DNA of 52,500 bases from Prorocentrum cordatum. Taxonomy: Eukaryota > Sar > Dinophyceae > Prorocentrales > Prorocentraceae. Both the position numbers and the translations under genes were made by a program. Below the pieces are notes generated by a model, which was not told the origin of the DNA, did not search any database, and worked only from the letters and a program-made list of their open reading frames with translations. Below, piece by piece: positions 1 to 11,445 of the stretch (position 1 is the first letter of the stretch; each line of letters starts with the position of its first letter). The stretch is from NCBI GenBank assembly GCA_963575745.1, contig CAUYUJ010001478.1, positions 22,501 to 75,000 of the forward strand, read 5' to 3'.

Positions 1-19
1 CGCCCACGGCAGGCCTCCA

Positions 20-120
20 CCGGCGGCGGCCCCGAGCTTGTCGACGAGGCGTCGTCGGCGGGCGCGGGCGGCGCCAGGCCGCTGGGCGGCGCCGGGCGGC
101 GCGCCGCGGCCTTTCGCGGG
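20..120. repeat. GC-rich dispersed module, copy 1
   Basis: GC-rich segment containing a cgacgaggcgtcgtcgg core. Related versions occur near 11785-11880, 14780-14870 and 16320-16410. Each copy lies beside a long microsatellite: (ACG)n here, (GT)n-type after copies 2 and 3, and (GAG)n before copy 4. This pairing suggests that the module and its adjacent simple repeat were copied together. No coding signal is visible. Confidence 0.6.
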
Positions 121-151
121 GGAGAGGGGCGCGCGCGCGCGGCTGGTCGAG

Positions 152-153
152 CA

Positions 154-222
<69 letters not shown>

Positions 223-224
223 CA
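152..224. repeat. (ACG)n microsatellite
   Basis: Uninterrupted ACG trinucleotide run of about 23-24 units, immediately right of the GC-rich module. Confidence 0.95.
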
Positions 225-457
225 TGACGGCCGCGGGAGCGCGGTGGGATCCTCAGGTGAGATGTGAGATGCCACCCTCTGGTGAAATGGCCGAGGGGGT
301 TGCTTCCGGGTGTGAACGGTTTCGGGCCCTGCGAAACCGAAGCCGTTGACACGCTAAGCAGCGCATGGGCGTATACGCTGAGTAAGGTCGGGTGAAACAG
401 CTCTCGGATATACACGCAAAGTACCAACCACGCAGGGTACACGCTCATTGCGGAGCA

Positions 458-495
458 CTTAGCGCGTATAGGCGTATTCCCAACTACGCGCTAAG
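458..495. other. Perfect 11-bp inverted repeat (hairpin)
   Basis: cttagcgcgta at 458-468 is the exact reverse complement of tacgcgctaag at 485-495, with a 16-nt loop. A related half (acgctaagcagcgc) lies at about 350-365. No gene is visible in 225-820; a G run at about 503-516 follows the hairpin. Confidence 0.7.
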
Positions 496-540
496 AGTAT
501 GACCCGGGGGGGGGGGGTACCCATCTTTCTCATTCATTTT

Positions 541-600
541 TCGAGCCGGATCGATCTGTGAGGGTCCGGGGGCCCGAAACGGCGGAGAGGGGGGGAGGCA
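541..600. repeat. Short dispersed repeat shared with 15376-15440
   Basis: The stretch with gatctgtgagggtccggggg and gcccgaaac is a diverged copy of 15376-15440, which has gatctgcgagggcccccggg and acccgaaatc. Between 497 and 820 I see nothing else interpretable. Confidence 0.5.
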
Positions 601-820
601 GCGAACAGGGGAGGTGAGCGCAAACCCGACTGCCAAGGTCTTGCAGAGAATCGAGGTGGAGCTCTTCTCCCCATGCCTCTGGGGTGGGGGGGGGAATCGC
701 GGGCGGGGGGAGGGGGCCCCTGCGCCTCGGGAGCGTGAAGAAGCGGGATGGCAAGATGGTCCCCAGTAAAGGGGGGAAGAGGCAAGGAGGGGTTCTATAG
801 TATACATACGCACGGAGAGG

Positions 821-1060
821 GAAGAAGAGAGAAAGAGAGAGAGAGAGAGATAGGGAGGAAGCAGGGGGGGAGAGAGACGAGGGAATGGGGAGAGGAGGGA
901 AGGTGGAGGGAAAAGGGAAGGGTGAGGGAGGAGGGAGGAAACGAGGATGATGATGATGATGCTGATGATGATGATGCTGCTGCTGCTGATGTTGATGATG
1001 ATGATGCTGATGCTGATGCTGATGCTGCTGATGATGATGATGATGATGATGACGAGGAGG
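821..1060. repeat. (GA)n, GGA-rich and GAT/GCT microsatellites
   Basis: A GA dinucleotide run (826-850) passes into purine-rich sequence, then interleaved GAT and GCT trinucleotides (943-1056). Open frames here on both strands are low-complexity artefacts. Confidence 0.9.
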
Positions 1061-1229
1061 AGGAGGACAAGAATGATGATAAGTCGCCGGCCCAACGGGC
1101 CAAAGGCGTGATGAGATCTGCGGTGACTGGTTCAGAGTGTTCTAGTTCGCGCGCGCTTGGGGCCGCCCCTGGGGGTCCCCGGCCAACAAGTACCCCGGCA
1201 AGGTCGGATCAGAGACGGTCTTGCTCCTC

Positions 1230-1850
1230 CTGGGCGCCGCCCCTCGGGGCCCCCCGTAAAGCCTCAAGAAGGGCCAAGGGGCCTCCCCAAAGGCCCTCAA
1301 GATGGTCCAGGAGGTGTCCTGGACACTACCAGATCGCTCCAAGACGCCAAACATGGGCCTAAGACGGCCCAAGAGCCATCCAAGAGCCCCCAACATGCAA
1401 AAGTCATAGAGTTCCCTCGGTTTTTGGAAGGATTTTGGCATTCTCGCCTTTGCAGCTTCCCGACGCTCAGAAACGGCCTAAGAGGCCCCAAGATCGCCCC
1501 TAAGAGGCCCCCTAAGCGGGCTCTAAGACGGCACAAGAGAGCCCAAGACGGCTCAAGAGGCCTCCAAAAACGGCCCAAGAGGTCCCGATGACGGCTCCCG
1601 AAAGGAACCCAGACGGGGGACACGAACGGACAGTTCGAGCCCTCGGCCCCAAGAAGCCCCCAGGAGGCACCAAGGGGTCCCCCAAAGGCCCCCGAGAGGC
1701 CCCGAGAGGCCGCCAAGAGGCCCCTATGAAGCCCCAAGAGACCCCAAAGATGCTCCCAAGACGCTCCCAAGAGTCCCCAGAACTGCCCTTCAGAAGTTCC
1801 CGAGGGCGCTCCGAAGAGACCCCCAAAAGCATCTCCGAGGACTCTGACCC
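1230..1850. repeat. Degenerate short tandem repeat, CCAAGAGGCCCC type
   Basis: Recurrent ccaagaggcccc, aagacggcccaagag and similar units of about 9-15 bp fill the interval with irregular spacing. All six frames are partly open because of the bias, and none shows domain-like composition. Confidence 0.6.
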
Positions 1851-1943
1851 AGAACTTAGCCATGTCGGTGAGCAGTACAGGCCCAAACCTCCACGACAAG
1901 CTTCAAAGCAACTACTTCACATCCATGCCTGCTGTCGCCACGC

Positions 1944-1986
1944 CTCTCTCTCTCTCTCTCTTTCTTTCTTTATTTCTTTCTTTCTT

Positions 1987-2019
<33 letters not shown>

Positions 2020-2117
2020 GAACGCCAAGCAGCGCCGCATGGGCCACGAAGGCGCTGGCAAGCGCCAGCGATGGCAAGATTTGGGCCAGTGGAATGAGCG
2101 AAGCGATGAAATATGAG

Positions 2118-2150
<33 letters not shown>

Positions 2151-2300
2151 AAGAGAGAGAGAGAGAGAGAGTGAGAGAGAGCGAGAGAGAACACGGTGTT
2201 CCAGCTCTGTTCCAGCTGCGTGAGCGCGAGAGCGTGAGCAAGTGAGCGAGAGCGAGAGAGCGAGAGAGCGAGAGGGAGAGGGAGCGCGAGAGCGCGCGCG
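1944..2300. repeat. Microsatellite pair: (CT)/(CTTT)/(TA) then (CAGA)/(GA)
   Basis: A pyrimidine microsatellite ending in TA repeats (1944-2020) and a purine one of CAGA then GA/GC units (2117-2300) flank about 95 bp of ordinary sequence. Their CT and GA strands are complementary, so the pair could form a long hairpin. Confidence 0.9.
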
Positions 2301-2489
2301 CTGCAGCACAGGTGCTCCAGCTCTGGCGGGGCGCGGCGGCCCAGCCGCAGTCGAGAGGCGCCTCGCGGCGGCCGCGATGCCGTGATCGGAGTTGGCGCCC
2401 CACCGCTGCGGGGCCGACGGGCCCGGCGACGGGGGAAGGGAGCAGCTTGCGAACCACGAGCCGACTGGAGGCCTCCCGGATGGGGTCCG

Positions 2490-2650
2490 AGCACTCCGAG
2501 TTTCTTAATAAGCGTCGGGGGGGCGTCACTCCCGCCGACAGCCCCACATCGGCCCCCGTCGCGGGCAGCCGCCGCGCGCGGCGCGACGACGAGGCGAGGT
2601 TGATCCCCGTCGGGGGGGTACCCCCCCATGCTTATTAAGAAACCCAGAGC
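2490..2650. mobile_element. Fold-back (MITE-like) element 1
   Basis: gtttcttaataagc (2500-2513) is the exact reverse complement of gcttattaagaaac (2630-2643). The arms extend imperfectly to about 30 bp through G and C runs. The enclosed GC-rich segment of about 115 bp shows no coding potential. This is the form of a small non-autonomous terminal-inverted-repeat element. A target duplication is not clear: gagca occurs near both ends but is not perfectly placed. Confidence 0.6.
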
Positions 2651-3460
2651 AGATGGGGTCGGGGGATCGGGCCGCACCGGCGATGCATCGGCGACGTCGG
2701 CGAGGCATCGGCGCCATGGGCGTGGAGAACATCGGGCTCCACATCGAGCCGCATCGCTGGTGCATCGGCGATGCGGCGAGACCCTCCGACCCCATCTACT
2801 CGGACCCCATATAGGAGGCCTAGACTGGCGTCACATGGGCCTCAGAGCTCAGTGGATATCAGAAACGACCAGGCTTTTTTCAAATCGTTTTACCAGAACC
2901 TTGGATCTTGAGAAGAAAAGCGGTGCAAAAGAAAAACGCTTCACCGAAACGAGAAAAGACTGCTCCAGAATCGAAGCTGGAGCCGGAACTGGAAAAACAT
3001 CGGCGACGGAACGGACACAGAAACGGCGCCAGAACCGGGGGGACAAAAACAGCAACAACTGTCCAAGACAAGCCCGCGTCGTGAAGCAAAATCAAGACGG
3101 GACGTTTTAGGTTGTTTTCAGCCCTGGGGGCTAAAACTGGTCCCCGGGACCGAATCGGGACTTCCAGACCAGGTGCTGGAACACATCACGACATCGCATA
3201 TCTGGGACGGGAAGGGAGCCCCGCACGCAGCGAAGCCCTCCTCTCTTCTCGCGCTCCGCACCCGTGGCGTCGGCCGAAGAAGCCCCCCGCCCCCTCCGTC
3301 CTCGGCGAACCTGCGGGGCCCCCCGCAATTCCTAAGGGGCGCCATCGAGAAGATCGGGAAACGCCTGCCTGCCCCCCTGCCACGACTCTGCACGGATGCC
3401 CACATCGGCGCGCCTTTGGGTGGGCCTGGCCAGGGGCCCAAGGACACACACACACACGCC
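2651..3460. other. No gene recognised
   Basis: Complex sequence including an A-rich part (about 2870-3110) unusual for this GC-rich window. Open frames lack recognisable domains, and a short (CA)n run lies at about 3445. Confidence 0.4.
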
Positions 3461-3976
3461 TCTGGCCAACACGAGACGGGGAACGCCACAGGAGCGCAGG
3501 AGGGTCTCGCCCATGCACCCGGGGCGAGGGGAAGGGCGCGGAGACGGAGGACTTCCCCCCCCCCCCTGCCCCCGCCCCCCCCCCGCCCTCCCCTCCCGGC
3601 CCGAAGGGGCAGAGCCCGGAGCTCCGACGACGCGCAGGCACTGCAGCACGGGGAAGAACCACGACCGGACCCCAGGATCCCATCTCTCTGCGCCCTTTCT
3701 CGAGCCCCATCGACCCGAGACGGTCCCGGGGCCCGCCGCCCGGCGAGCACACCCCGTGTGGAAGAATAGCTGCAACGCCCGGACCTCGAGGGAGGGCTCA
3801 CGCGGACCACACTGCCAGGCCTGCGAGCGCGCCGCCTCTGCACCGGCCCTGTGCCGAGGAGGCACTGCCCAAGGGGGGCCCCGGATCTCGAGCTGGGTCG
3901 GGCAGGTCCTCATACAGGCAGACTCTGGAAGAACAGGGTCGATCCACGAACCCGGAAAGGAACATAGAAACGTAAG

Positions 3977-4235
3977 GCATGGCGGCGTCTTCAAGACACC
4001 TGATTGGGCGACGGGCAATTGCAATGCTGAGAGTATCGATCTTGACGTATCGTGCCGAGGGCTGTGCTGTGCTGCGCCATGCTGAATTGCGATGTGCCAT
4101 GCCGCCATTGTGCTCTGTAGCGTTGTGGATCGAGTCCCCCTTTGCATCCGAGTCCTGACCGACCTGATCTGGATCTTAAGCTCGAGCTGCCTGAGCACAT
4201 ATTAGCTGCCCCAGAGCTAACTGACAGGGGGACAT
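3977..4235 (+). repeat. Core unit of the composite elements, about 200-260 bp (12 copies)
   Basis: Begins near acacctgattgggcgacggg and continues through ctgtgctgtgctgcgcc and gatctggatcttaagctcg to the acatgccagg that starts the 11-bp array. Other copies begin near 6160, 6610, 11995 (3' half only), 12290, 17157, 18345, 19585, 20085, 21533, 22005 and 22312, all in plus orientation. It almost always precedes an 11-bp array, so core unit plus array is the amplified block. Confidence 0.8.
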
Positions 4236-4490
4236 GCCAGGGGGACGCGGCGAGGAACGTCCCAAGGGACACGCCAGGGGACGAGCCAGGGGACGTGCCA
4301 TGGGGACGCTCCGTGGGACGTGCCAAGGGGGACGCGCTACGGAACGTGCCCAATGGACGTGTCACGGAACGTGCCGGGAGACGCGCCGTGCGACGTGCCA
4401 GGGGGACTCGACACGGGATGCGCCACGGAACGCGCCAGGGAACGTGCCAGAAAATGCGTCAAGGAACGTGCCGCGGGACGCCCATGACCC
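4227..4490 (+). repeat. About 11-bp degenerate tandem array (GGGACGTGCCA type)
   Basis: Successive gggacgtgcca, gggacgcgcca and ggaacgtgcca units of 10-12 bp. Eleven more arrays of the same family start at about 6397, 6822, 12068, 12508, 17407, 18506, 19853, 20298, 21779, 22211 and 22541. Most units carry an ACGT or ACGC core. Confidence 0.85.
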
Positions 4491-4496
4491 AGGGCC

Positions 4497-5470
4497 AGGA
4501 TCCCTCGTGAATTACAATGCGTCCGCGCTCGCAGGGCCACGTTCCCTCGTAAATTACGCTGCGTCCGCGCTCCCAGGGCCACGATCCCTCGTACATTGCG
4601 CTGCGTCCGCTCTCCCTGGGCCACGATCTCATGTAAGCTACGCTGCGTCCGCGCTCCCAAGGCCGCGCTTCCTCGTGAATTACGCTGTGTCCACGCTCCC
4701 GGGGTCACGTTCCTCGGTAAATTACACTGTGTCAGCCCCCCAGGGCCACAAGCCCTTCTAAATTACACTGCGTCGGGACGCCCCTGACCCAGGGCCAGGT
4801 TCCCTCGTGAATTACGATGCGTCCGCGCTCGCAGGGGCCGCGCTCCCTCGTGAACTACGCCGTGTCCGCGCTTCCAGGGTCACGTTCCCTAGTAAATTGC
4901 GTTGTGTCAGCCCCCCAAGGGCTACGTACGATCCACTGAAAATTATACTGCGTCTTCGCTGCCAGGGCCACGATCCATCGTAAATTACACTGCGTCCGCG
5001 CTTCCAGGGCCACGATCCCTTGTACATTGCGCTGCGTCCGCTCCCTGGGCCACGATCCCTTGTAAACTACGCTGCGTCCGCGCTCCCAAGGCCGCGCTGC
5101 CTCGTGAATCACGCTGTGTCCGCGGTCCAAGGGCCACGTCCCCTCGTGAATTGCGTTGTTTTCTCCCCTGGGCCGCGCTCCCTCGTAAATTAGGCTGCGT
5201 CCGCGCTCCCATGGCCGCGCTCCCTCGTAAATTACGCTGCGTCCGTTCTCCCAGATTATGATGTTTTCGTAAAAGTTCGCTGCGTCCGCGCTCCCAGGGC
5301 CGCGCTGCCTCGTGAATTACACAGTGTCCGCGCTCCCAGGGCCACGTTCCCTGTTGAATTACGCTGGGTTCGCGCCTCCGAGGCCAGGATCCATCGTCAA
5401 TTACGCTGCGTCCGCGCTCCCAGGGCCACGATCCTGCGCAAATTATCCGCGCTCCCAGGGCCACGTTCCT
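4497..5470 (+). repeat. 42-bp tandem array, copy 1
   Basis: About 22 units of 42 bp (for example gcgtcc at 4561 and 4603), with core gctcccagggccacgatcc followed by ctcgtaaattacgctgcgtc. Because 42 is divisible by three, repetitive 14-residue frames stay open; I treat them as non-coding. Further arrays lie at 17677-18345 and 18787-18985. Confidence 0.9.
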
Positions 5471-6003
5471 TAGTGAAAAAAAAGTCTGACTGCACTCCCA
5501 GAACCACTTGGACAAGCGCTGCAACACAAGCGGCTCGCCCGAAGCATCCTTAGATGTTCGGCACGCAGGGTGCGCCATCCCCGAGCGGGCACGCAAAACG
5601 CCAACATTCCTTCTGCAAAACAGGCGCGGGGCTCGAGACATCCTCGAAACTCATGCGCGCGGGACGCGCCATCTTCGAGTGGGCACGCAACACATAAATT
5701 GCGCCATGCTTTCACAACGGCCTGTCTAAGATTTCAGGGTCTCCATACCTTGCTATTGTATTGGGATTCTGCGCAAAACGCTCCGCACCCTCTTCTTCTA
5801 GGTCTGCGGACCCCACTAGGCAACGAGGATCCGACATGGGGGGGGCACATGCTCCTCGAGCGGGCACGCGCGAAACGCATTATTTCAACGCCGAGTGGGA
5901 CTTCACCTTGTTCTTATAACAAGACAATTTCGCCAACCCGTCACAAGTCGTCCCTGGGGGTACAACCTCTAAAAGAGAACCCTGGGCTGGAACCCTTTCC
6001 TTG

Positions 6004-6066
6004 ATATGTATATATTTACATAGTTATATAGATGTATATGTATGTATGTCTGTATGTATGTGTATA

Positions 6067-6117
<51 letters not shown>

Positions 6118-6120
6118 ACA
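6004..6120. repeat. (TATG)n/(TA)n microsatellite
   Basis: AT-rich simple repeat placed exactly between the truncated tail of element 1 and the head of element 2. Confidence 0.95.
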
Positions 6121-7061
6121 TGATCGGCCCACGACTCGGAAAAGGAATATATAGAAATGTAAGGCATGGCAACGTTCCAAAGACACCTGACTGGGCGACG
6201 GGCAATTGCAATGCTGAATGTATCGATTTTGATGTACCGTGTCGAGGGCTGTGCTGTGCTGCGTCGTGCTGAAATGCGATGTGCCATGCCGCGATTCTGC
6301 TCTATAGCGTTGTGAGACCTGACCGAACTGATCTGGATCTTGAGCTCGAGCTGTCTGAGCACATAGCAGCTGCCCCAGAGCTACTTGACAAGTGAACATG
6401 ACAGGAGGACGCGCCGCGGAACGTCCCAAGGGACGCGCCAGGGGACGTACCAAGGGACGTGCCAAAGGGACGCACCGCGGGACGTGCCAAGGGGGACGCG
6501 CTACGGTAAGTGTATATTGACGCGCCACGGGACGTGCCAGGGGACGCGCCGCGCGACGTGCCAGGAGGACTCGCCGCGGGACGCGCCACAGAACGTGCCA
6601 AGGAACGTGCCAAATTGCGATGCTGAGTGTATCAATCGTAATGTACCGCGCCGAAAGCTGTGCGGTGCTCCGCCGTGCTGAAATGCGATGTGCCATGCCG
6701 CGATTGTGCTCTATAGCGTTGTGGATCGAGTCCTCCTTTGCATCCGAGTCCCGACCGAGCTGATCTGGATCTTGAGCTCGAGCTCCTTGAGCACGTAGTA
6801 GCTGCGCAAGAGCTGGTTGACAGGGGGACATGCCAGGAGAACGCGCCGCGATACGTCCCAAGGGACGCGCCAGGTGACGTGCCAGGGGACGTGCCACGGG
6901 AACGCACCGAGGGACGTGCCAAGGGGACGCGCTACGGAACGTGCCAATGGACGTGCCACCTCACGCTAGACATCCGCCTGAGCGAACTGGACACGTGAAG
7001 AAAACATGCGATTCGATCGAGAAATCCTCAACACATCTTCATAATAGACGTCCGGCCCAGG

Positions 7062-7998
7062 CCCCCAGGAAGGCCCCAGGAGGCCACGTTAGATACCCCT
7101 AGGTGGCCTGGGCACGTTAAAGCACCTGGTTCCGCCATATTAAAAACGCCCCTGTGCGGCCTGGACGCGTAAAACCACGTGGTTCCAGCTCGGGACAATC
7201 ATGTCAAATACCCCCATGGGTGGCCTGGACACGTAAACACACGTGGGACCAGCTCTGGGCAACCATGTTAGATACCCCCCTGAGTGGCCTGGACACGTAG
7301 AAACATGTGGTCCTTGCTCGGGGCAACCATATTGGATATCCCCCTGGGTGGCCTGGACACGTTAGAACACGTCGTCCCTGCTCGAGACAACCATGTTCGA
7401 TCCCCCCCTGGGTAGCCTGGACACGAAAAAACACATGGTTCCAGCTCGGGAGAACCACGTTAGATATCCCCCTGGGTGGCCTGGACATGTAAAAACACGT
7501 GGTTCCAGCTCGGAGCCACCATGTTTGATACCCCCTTGGTGGCCTGGGCACGTAAAAACACATCGCTCCAACTCAGGAGAATTATATTAGATATCCCCCA
7601 TGGGTGGCCTGGATATGTAAACACGCGTGGTTCCAGCTCGGGACAACTATGTTAGATATCCCCCTAGGTGGCCTGGGCACGTAAAAACACATCGTTCCAG
7701 CTCAGGGGAACCATGTTAGATATCCCCCCTGGGTGGCCTGGACATGTAAACACGCGTCGTTCCAGCTCGGGACAACTATGTTAGATACCCCCCTGCGTGG
7801 TCTGGACACGTAAAAACACATGTTACCAGCTCGGGACAGACATGTTAGATATACCCCTGAGTAGCCTGGGCATGTTAAGGTATGTGGTCCTTGTTCGGGA
7901 CAATCATGGTCGCTACCCCCCTGGGTGGCCTGGACACGTAAAAACACGTGGTGCCAGCTCGGGACAACCATGCCAGATACTCCCCTGCGTGGCCTGGA
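7062..7998 (+). repeat. 64-bp tandem array (largest copy)
   Basis: Units of exactly 64 bp, with tggcctggac at 7221, 7285 and 7349. The consensus runs cacgtggttccagctcggg, acaaccatgttagatac, cccctgggtggcctggac. There are about 14 units here. Further arrays lie at about 8180-8650, 8830-8935, 12690-13452, 13630-14112, 14295-14390, 20440-20775, 20945-21495, 22628-22750, 23520-24015 and 24190-24640. Confidence 0.9.
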
Positions 7999-8190
7999 TA
8001 CGCAGAATTCCCGCTCCCGCTCGAGATATCCTCGCAATGTCTGCCCTGGAGAGGCCCCCCAAAGCGCCACCCTTGTTCAGAGCAAGAAAACATAACTTTT
8101 CTGGATTGGGATATGTAGCGCTTTTCGCATTCCCCCCCCCCCCCTGGGTTTCCTGATAAGTCGGCACTGGGTCCGACGCCATGTTAGATA
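7999..8190 (+). repeat. Array-interrupting spacer unit, about 200 bp (7 copies)
   Basis: Carries gctcgagatatcctcgcaat, then cctggagaggccccccaaag, cataacttttctggattggg and a gtccgacgccatgttagata end that re-enters the 64-bp phase. Other copies start near 8650, 13452, 14112, 20775, 23335 and 24015, always between 64-bp arrays. It is probably part of a higher-order unit. Confidence 0.8.
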
Positions 8191-9289
8191 CCCCCAGGGC
8201 GGCCTGGACACGTAAAAACACGTGGGTTCAGCTCTGGGCAACCATGTTAGATACACCCCTGGGTGGCCTGGACAAGTTAAAACACATGCTCCTTGCTCGG
8301 GACAACCATGTTTGATGCCATCCTGGGTGGCCTGGACAAGTAAAAACACATGGTGCCAGCTCCTGGCAACCATATTAGACACACCCCTGGGCGGCCTGAA
8401 TACATTAAAGCACGTGGTCCTTATTCGGGACAATCAGGTTAGATGCCCCCCTGGGCGGCCTGGACATGTAAAAACACGTGGTGCCAGCTCGGGACAACCA
8501 GATTAAGTACACCCCTGAGTGACCTGGGCACGTTACAGCACGTGGTCCTTGCTCGGGACTTTCATGTTTGGTACCCCCCTGGGTGGCCTGGACATGTAAA
8601 AACACGTGGTGACAGCTCGGGACAACCATGTTAGATACCCCCCTGCGTGGCCTGGATACGCAGAAGTCACGCTCCCGCTCGAGATATCCTCGCAATGTCT
8701 GCCCTGGAGGGGCCCCCAAAGCGCCACCCACCCCCTGTTCAGAGCAAGAAAACATAACTTTTCTGGATTGGGATACGTGTTCGGGTAGCACTTTTCGGCC
8801 CCCCGTGCGTTTCCGGATAATTCGGCACGGGGCCCGACGCCATGTCAGATACCCCCCTGGGCGGCCTGGACACGTGAAAACACGTGGTTCCAGCTCGGGA
8901 CAACCATGTTAGATACCCCCCTGGGTGACCTGACCCTCGTGGGGCCTCCTGGAGAGGGCCAACCCATAGGAATATACGTAAAAGCACATGGAGAGGGCTA
9001 GTCTATGGGAACACACATAGAAACACACTGATTCGTGCCCTGACCCAAATGTGTCCCGCACCCTGTGTTTTATCGATCGGAATTTCAAAAACCAGCGTTT
9101 CGCCCGCGACATCCTCAAAATTTGAGTCGCCGGCCCGTCTGGACCTTTATTCATCGCAGAAGTCATTCGCCGGCCCGTCGCAAGTAAAGACCCGGCCCTT
9201 TGTTTAACAAACTAAAGGAGATGCCTAGACCTTAGCCCTTTCAGGGAAATTAGCCTGGCGGAAAACCCAGCCATATGCAGTTGTGAGCA

Positions 9290-10975
9290 CCGCCGTTGTA
9301 TGCACCGCATTCGGAGGAGCTCCTTACAGGGCCACGAAACGTGTGAGGGGTGTGCCCACATTTGTCTGGTGGGCGCATGCGAAAGCAGTCACTGTGGCCT
9401 TCGGTGGAGCTCCCTATGGGGCCACGAAGCGCGTGAGAGGTGCGCCGAAATAGGTGCGGTGGGCGCATGCGAACACAACCATTGGGGCCGTCGGTGGAGC
9501 TCGCTGTGGTGCCGCGAAACGTGTGATGGGTATGCCGAAATGGGTGCGGTACGCGCATGTGAACGCAGCCACTAGCGCCTTCGGTGGAGCTCCCTATGGG
9601 GCCACGACGAAACGTGTGAGAGGGGTGCCCAAAGGGTGTGCGAAAGTCATGCGGGCGGTGGCACTGGGGCCTTCGGTGGAGCTCCCTAAGCCCCTACGGG
9701 GCCACGAAACGTGTGAGGGGTGTGCGGCAATGGGTGTGCGTGGCGCACGCGGACTGCGCCACTGGGGCGGTCGGTGGAGCTCCCTATGGGGCCACGAAAC
9801 GTGTGAGGGGTGCGCCGAATTGGGAATGCGTGACGCATGCGGGCGGTGGCACTGGGGCGGTCGGTGGAGCTCCTTGTGGGGCCACGGAACGTGTGAGGGG
9901 TGTGCCGAAATTGGTGTGCGTGACGCATGCGGGCGGTGGCGCTGTGGCCTTCTGTAGAGCTCCCTATGGGGCCACAAAACGTGTGAGGCGTGTGCCGAAA
10001 CGGGTGTGCGTGACGCATGCGGGCTGTGCCACTGGGACCTTCGGTGGAGCTCCCTATGGGGCCACGAAACGTGTGAGGGGTGTGCCGCAATGGGTGTGCG
10101 TGACGCATGCGGGCTGCGCCACTGCGGCGGTCGGTGGAGCTCCCTATGGGGCCACGAAACGTGTGTGGGGTGTGCCGCAATGCGTGTGCGTGACGCATGC
10201 CGGCTGCGCCACTGGGGCCGTCGGGGGACCTCCCTACGGGGTCACGGAACGTATGAGAGGTGTGCCGCAATGGGTGTGCGTGACGCACGCGGGCTGCGCC
10301 TCTGAGGCGGTCGCTGGAGCTCCCTAGGGGGCAACGAAACGTGTGAAGGGTGTGCCGCAATGGGTGTGCGTGACGCATGCGGGCTGCGCCACTGGGTCCT
10401 TCGGCGGAGCTCCCTATGGGGCCACGAAACGTGTGAGGGGTGTGCCGCAATGCGTGTGCGTGACGCATGCGGGCTGCGCCACTGGGGCCGTCGGGGGACC
10501 TCCCTACGGGGTCACGGAACGTATGAGAGGTGTGCCGCAATGGGTGTGCGTGACGCACGCGGGCTGCGCCTCTGAGGCGGTCGCTGGAGCTCCCCAGGGG
10601 GCAACGAAACGTGTGAAGGGTGTGCCGCAATGGGTGTGCGTGACGCATGCGGGCTGCGCCACTGGGTCCTTCGGCGGAGCTCCCTATGGGGCCACGAAAC
10701 GTGTGAGGGGTGTGCCGCAATGCGTGTGCGTGACGCATGGCGGCTGCGCCACTGGGGCGGTCGGTGGAGCTCCCTATGGGGCCACGAAACGTGTGAGCGG
10801 TGTGCCGAAATTGGTGTGCGTGACGCATGCGGGCTGCGCTACTGGAGCGGTCGGTGGAGCTCCCTATGGGGCCACGAAACGTTTGAGGGGTGTGGCGAAG
10901 TGGGTGTGCGTGACGCATGCGGGCTGCGCTACTGGGGCCGTCGGTGGAGCCCCCTATGGGGCCACGATCATCGTG
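9290..10975. repeat. 90-bp satellite array with 270-bp higher-order repeat
   Basis: About 18-19 units of 90 bp (tcggtggagc at 10041 and 10131). Sequence from about 10160 to 10430 recurs almost exactly from about 10430 to 10700, a three-unit higher-order repeat. As 90 is a multiple of three, long frames stay open on both strands, including one of 650 codons on minus that runs on into poly-His from the neighbouring microsatellite. I regard these as satellite artefacts. Confidence 0.9.

Positions 10976-11445
<470 letters not shown>

Larger units (their letters stand above)
3461..4764. repeat. 1.3-kb segmental duplication, copy 1
   Basis: Almost base-for-base identical to 16649-17958 in the same orientation, offset about 13,180-13,186 bp. 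Differences are scattered single substitutions and a length change in a C run near 3555. It spans unique-looking sequence, a composite-element head, the core unit, the 11-bp array and the first 42-bp units. Similarity fades left of about 3461 and right of about 4764. Confidence 0.85.
3930..6003 (+). mobile_element. Composite repeat element 1
   Basis: Head with cgaacccggaaagg at 3947-3960, then the core unit, the 11-bp array and a long 42-bp array. After these comes a segment with ggcacgcagggtgcgccat, then the tail aaaagagaaccctgggc (5971) ending ccctttcc at 6000. The tail is cut just before the usual GGG and is followed by a TA microsatellite. No open frame looks genuinely coding. Confidence 0.6.
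6125..9252 (+). mobile_element. Composite repeat element 2
   Basis: Diverged head (actcggaaaaggaatatat, 6133-6151), two core units each followed by an 11-bp array, then 64-bp arrays interrupted twice by a spacer unit of about 200 bp. The tail segment has ttatcgatcggaatttc (9070) and ends tagccctttcagggaaat (9233-9250). Element 1 shares its head but carries a 42-bp array, so the interiors differ while the ends are kept. Confidence 0.6.

Noticed and set aside
7062-7998. CRISPR-like appearance of the 64-bp array
   Set aside because: Units are repeats without unique spacers, and the context is eukaryotic.
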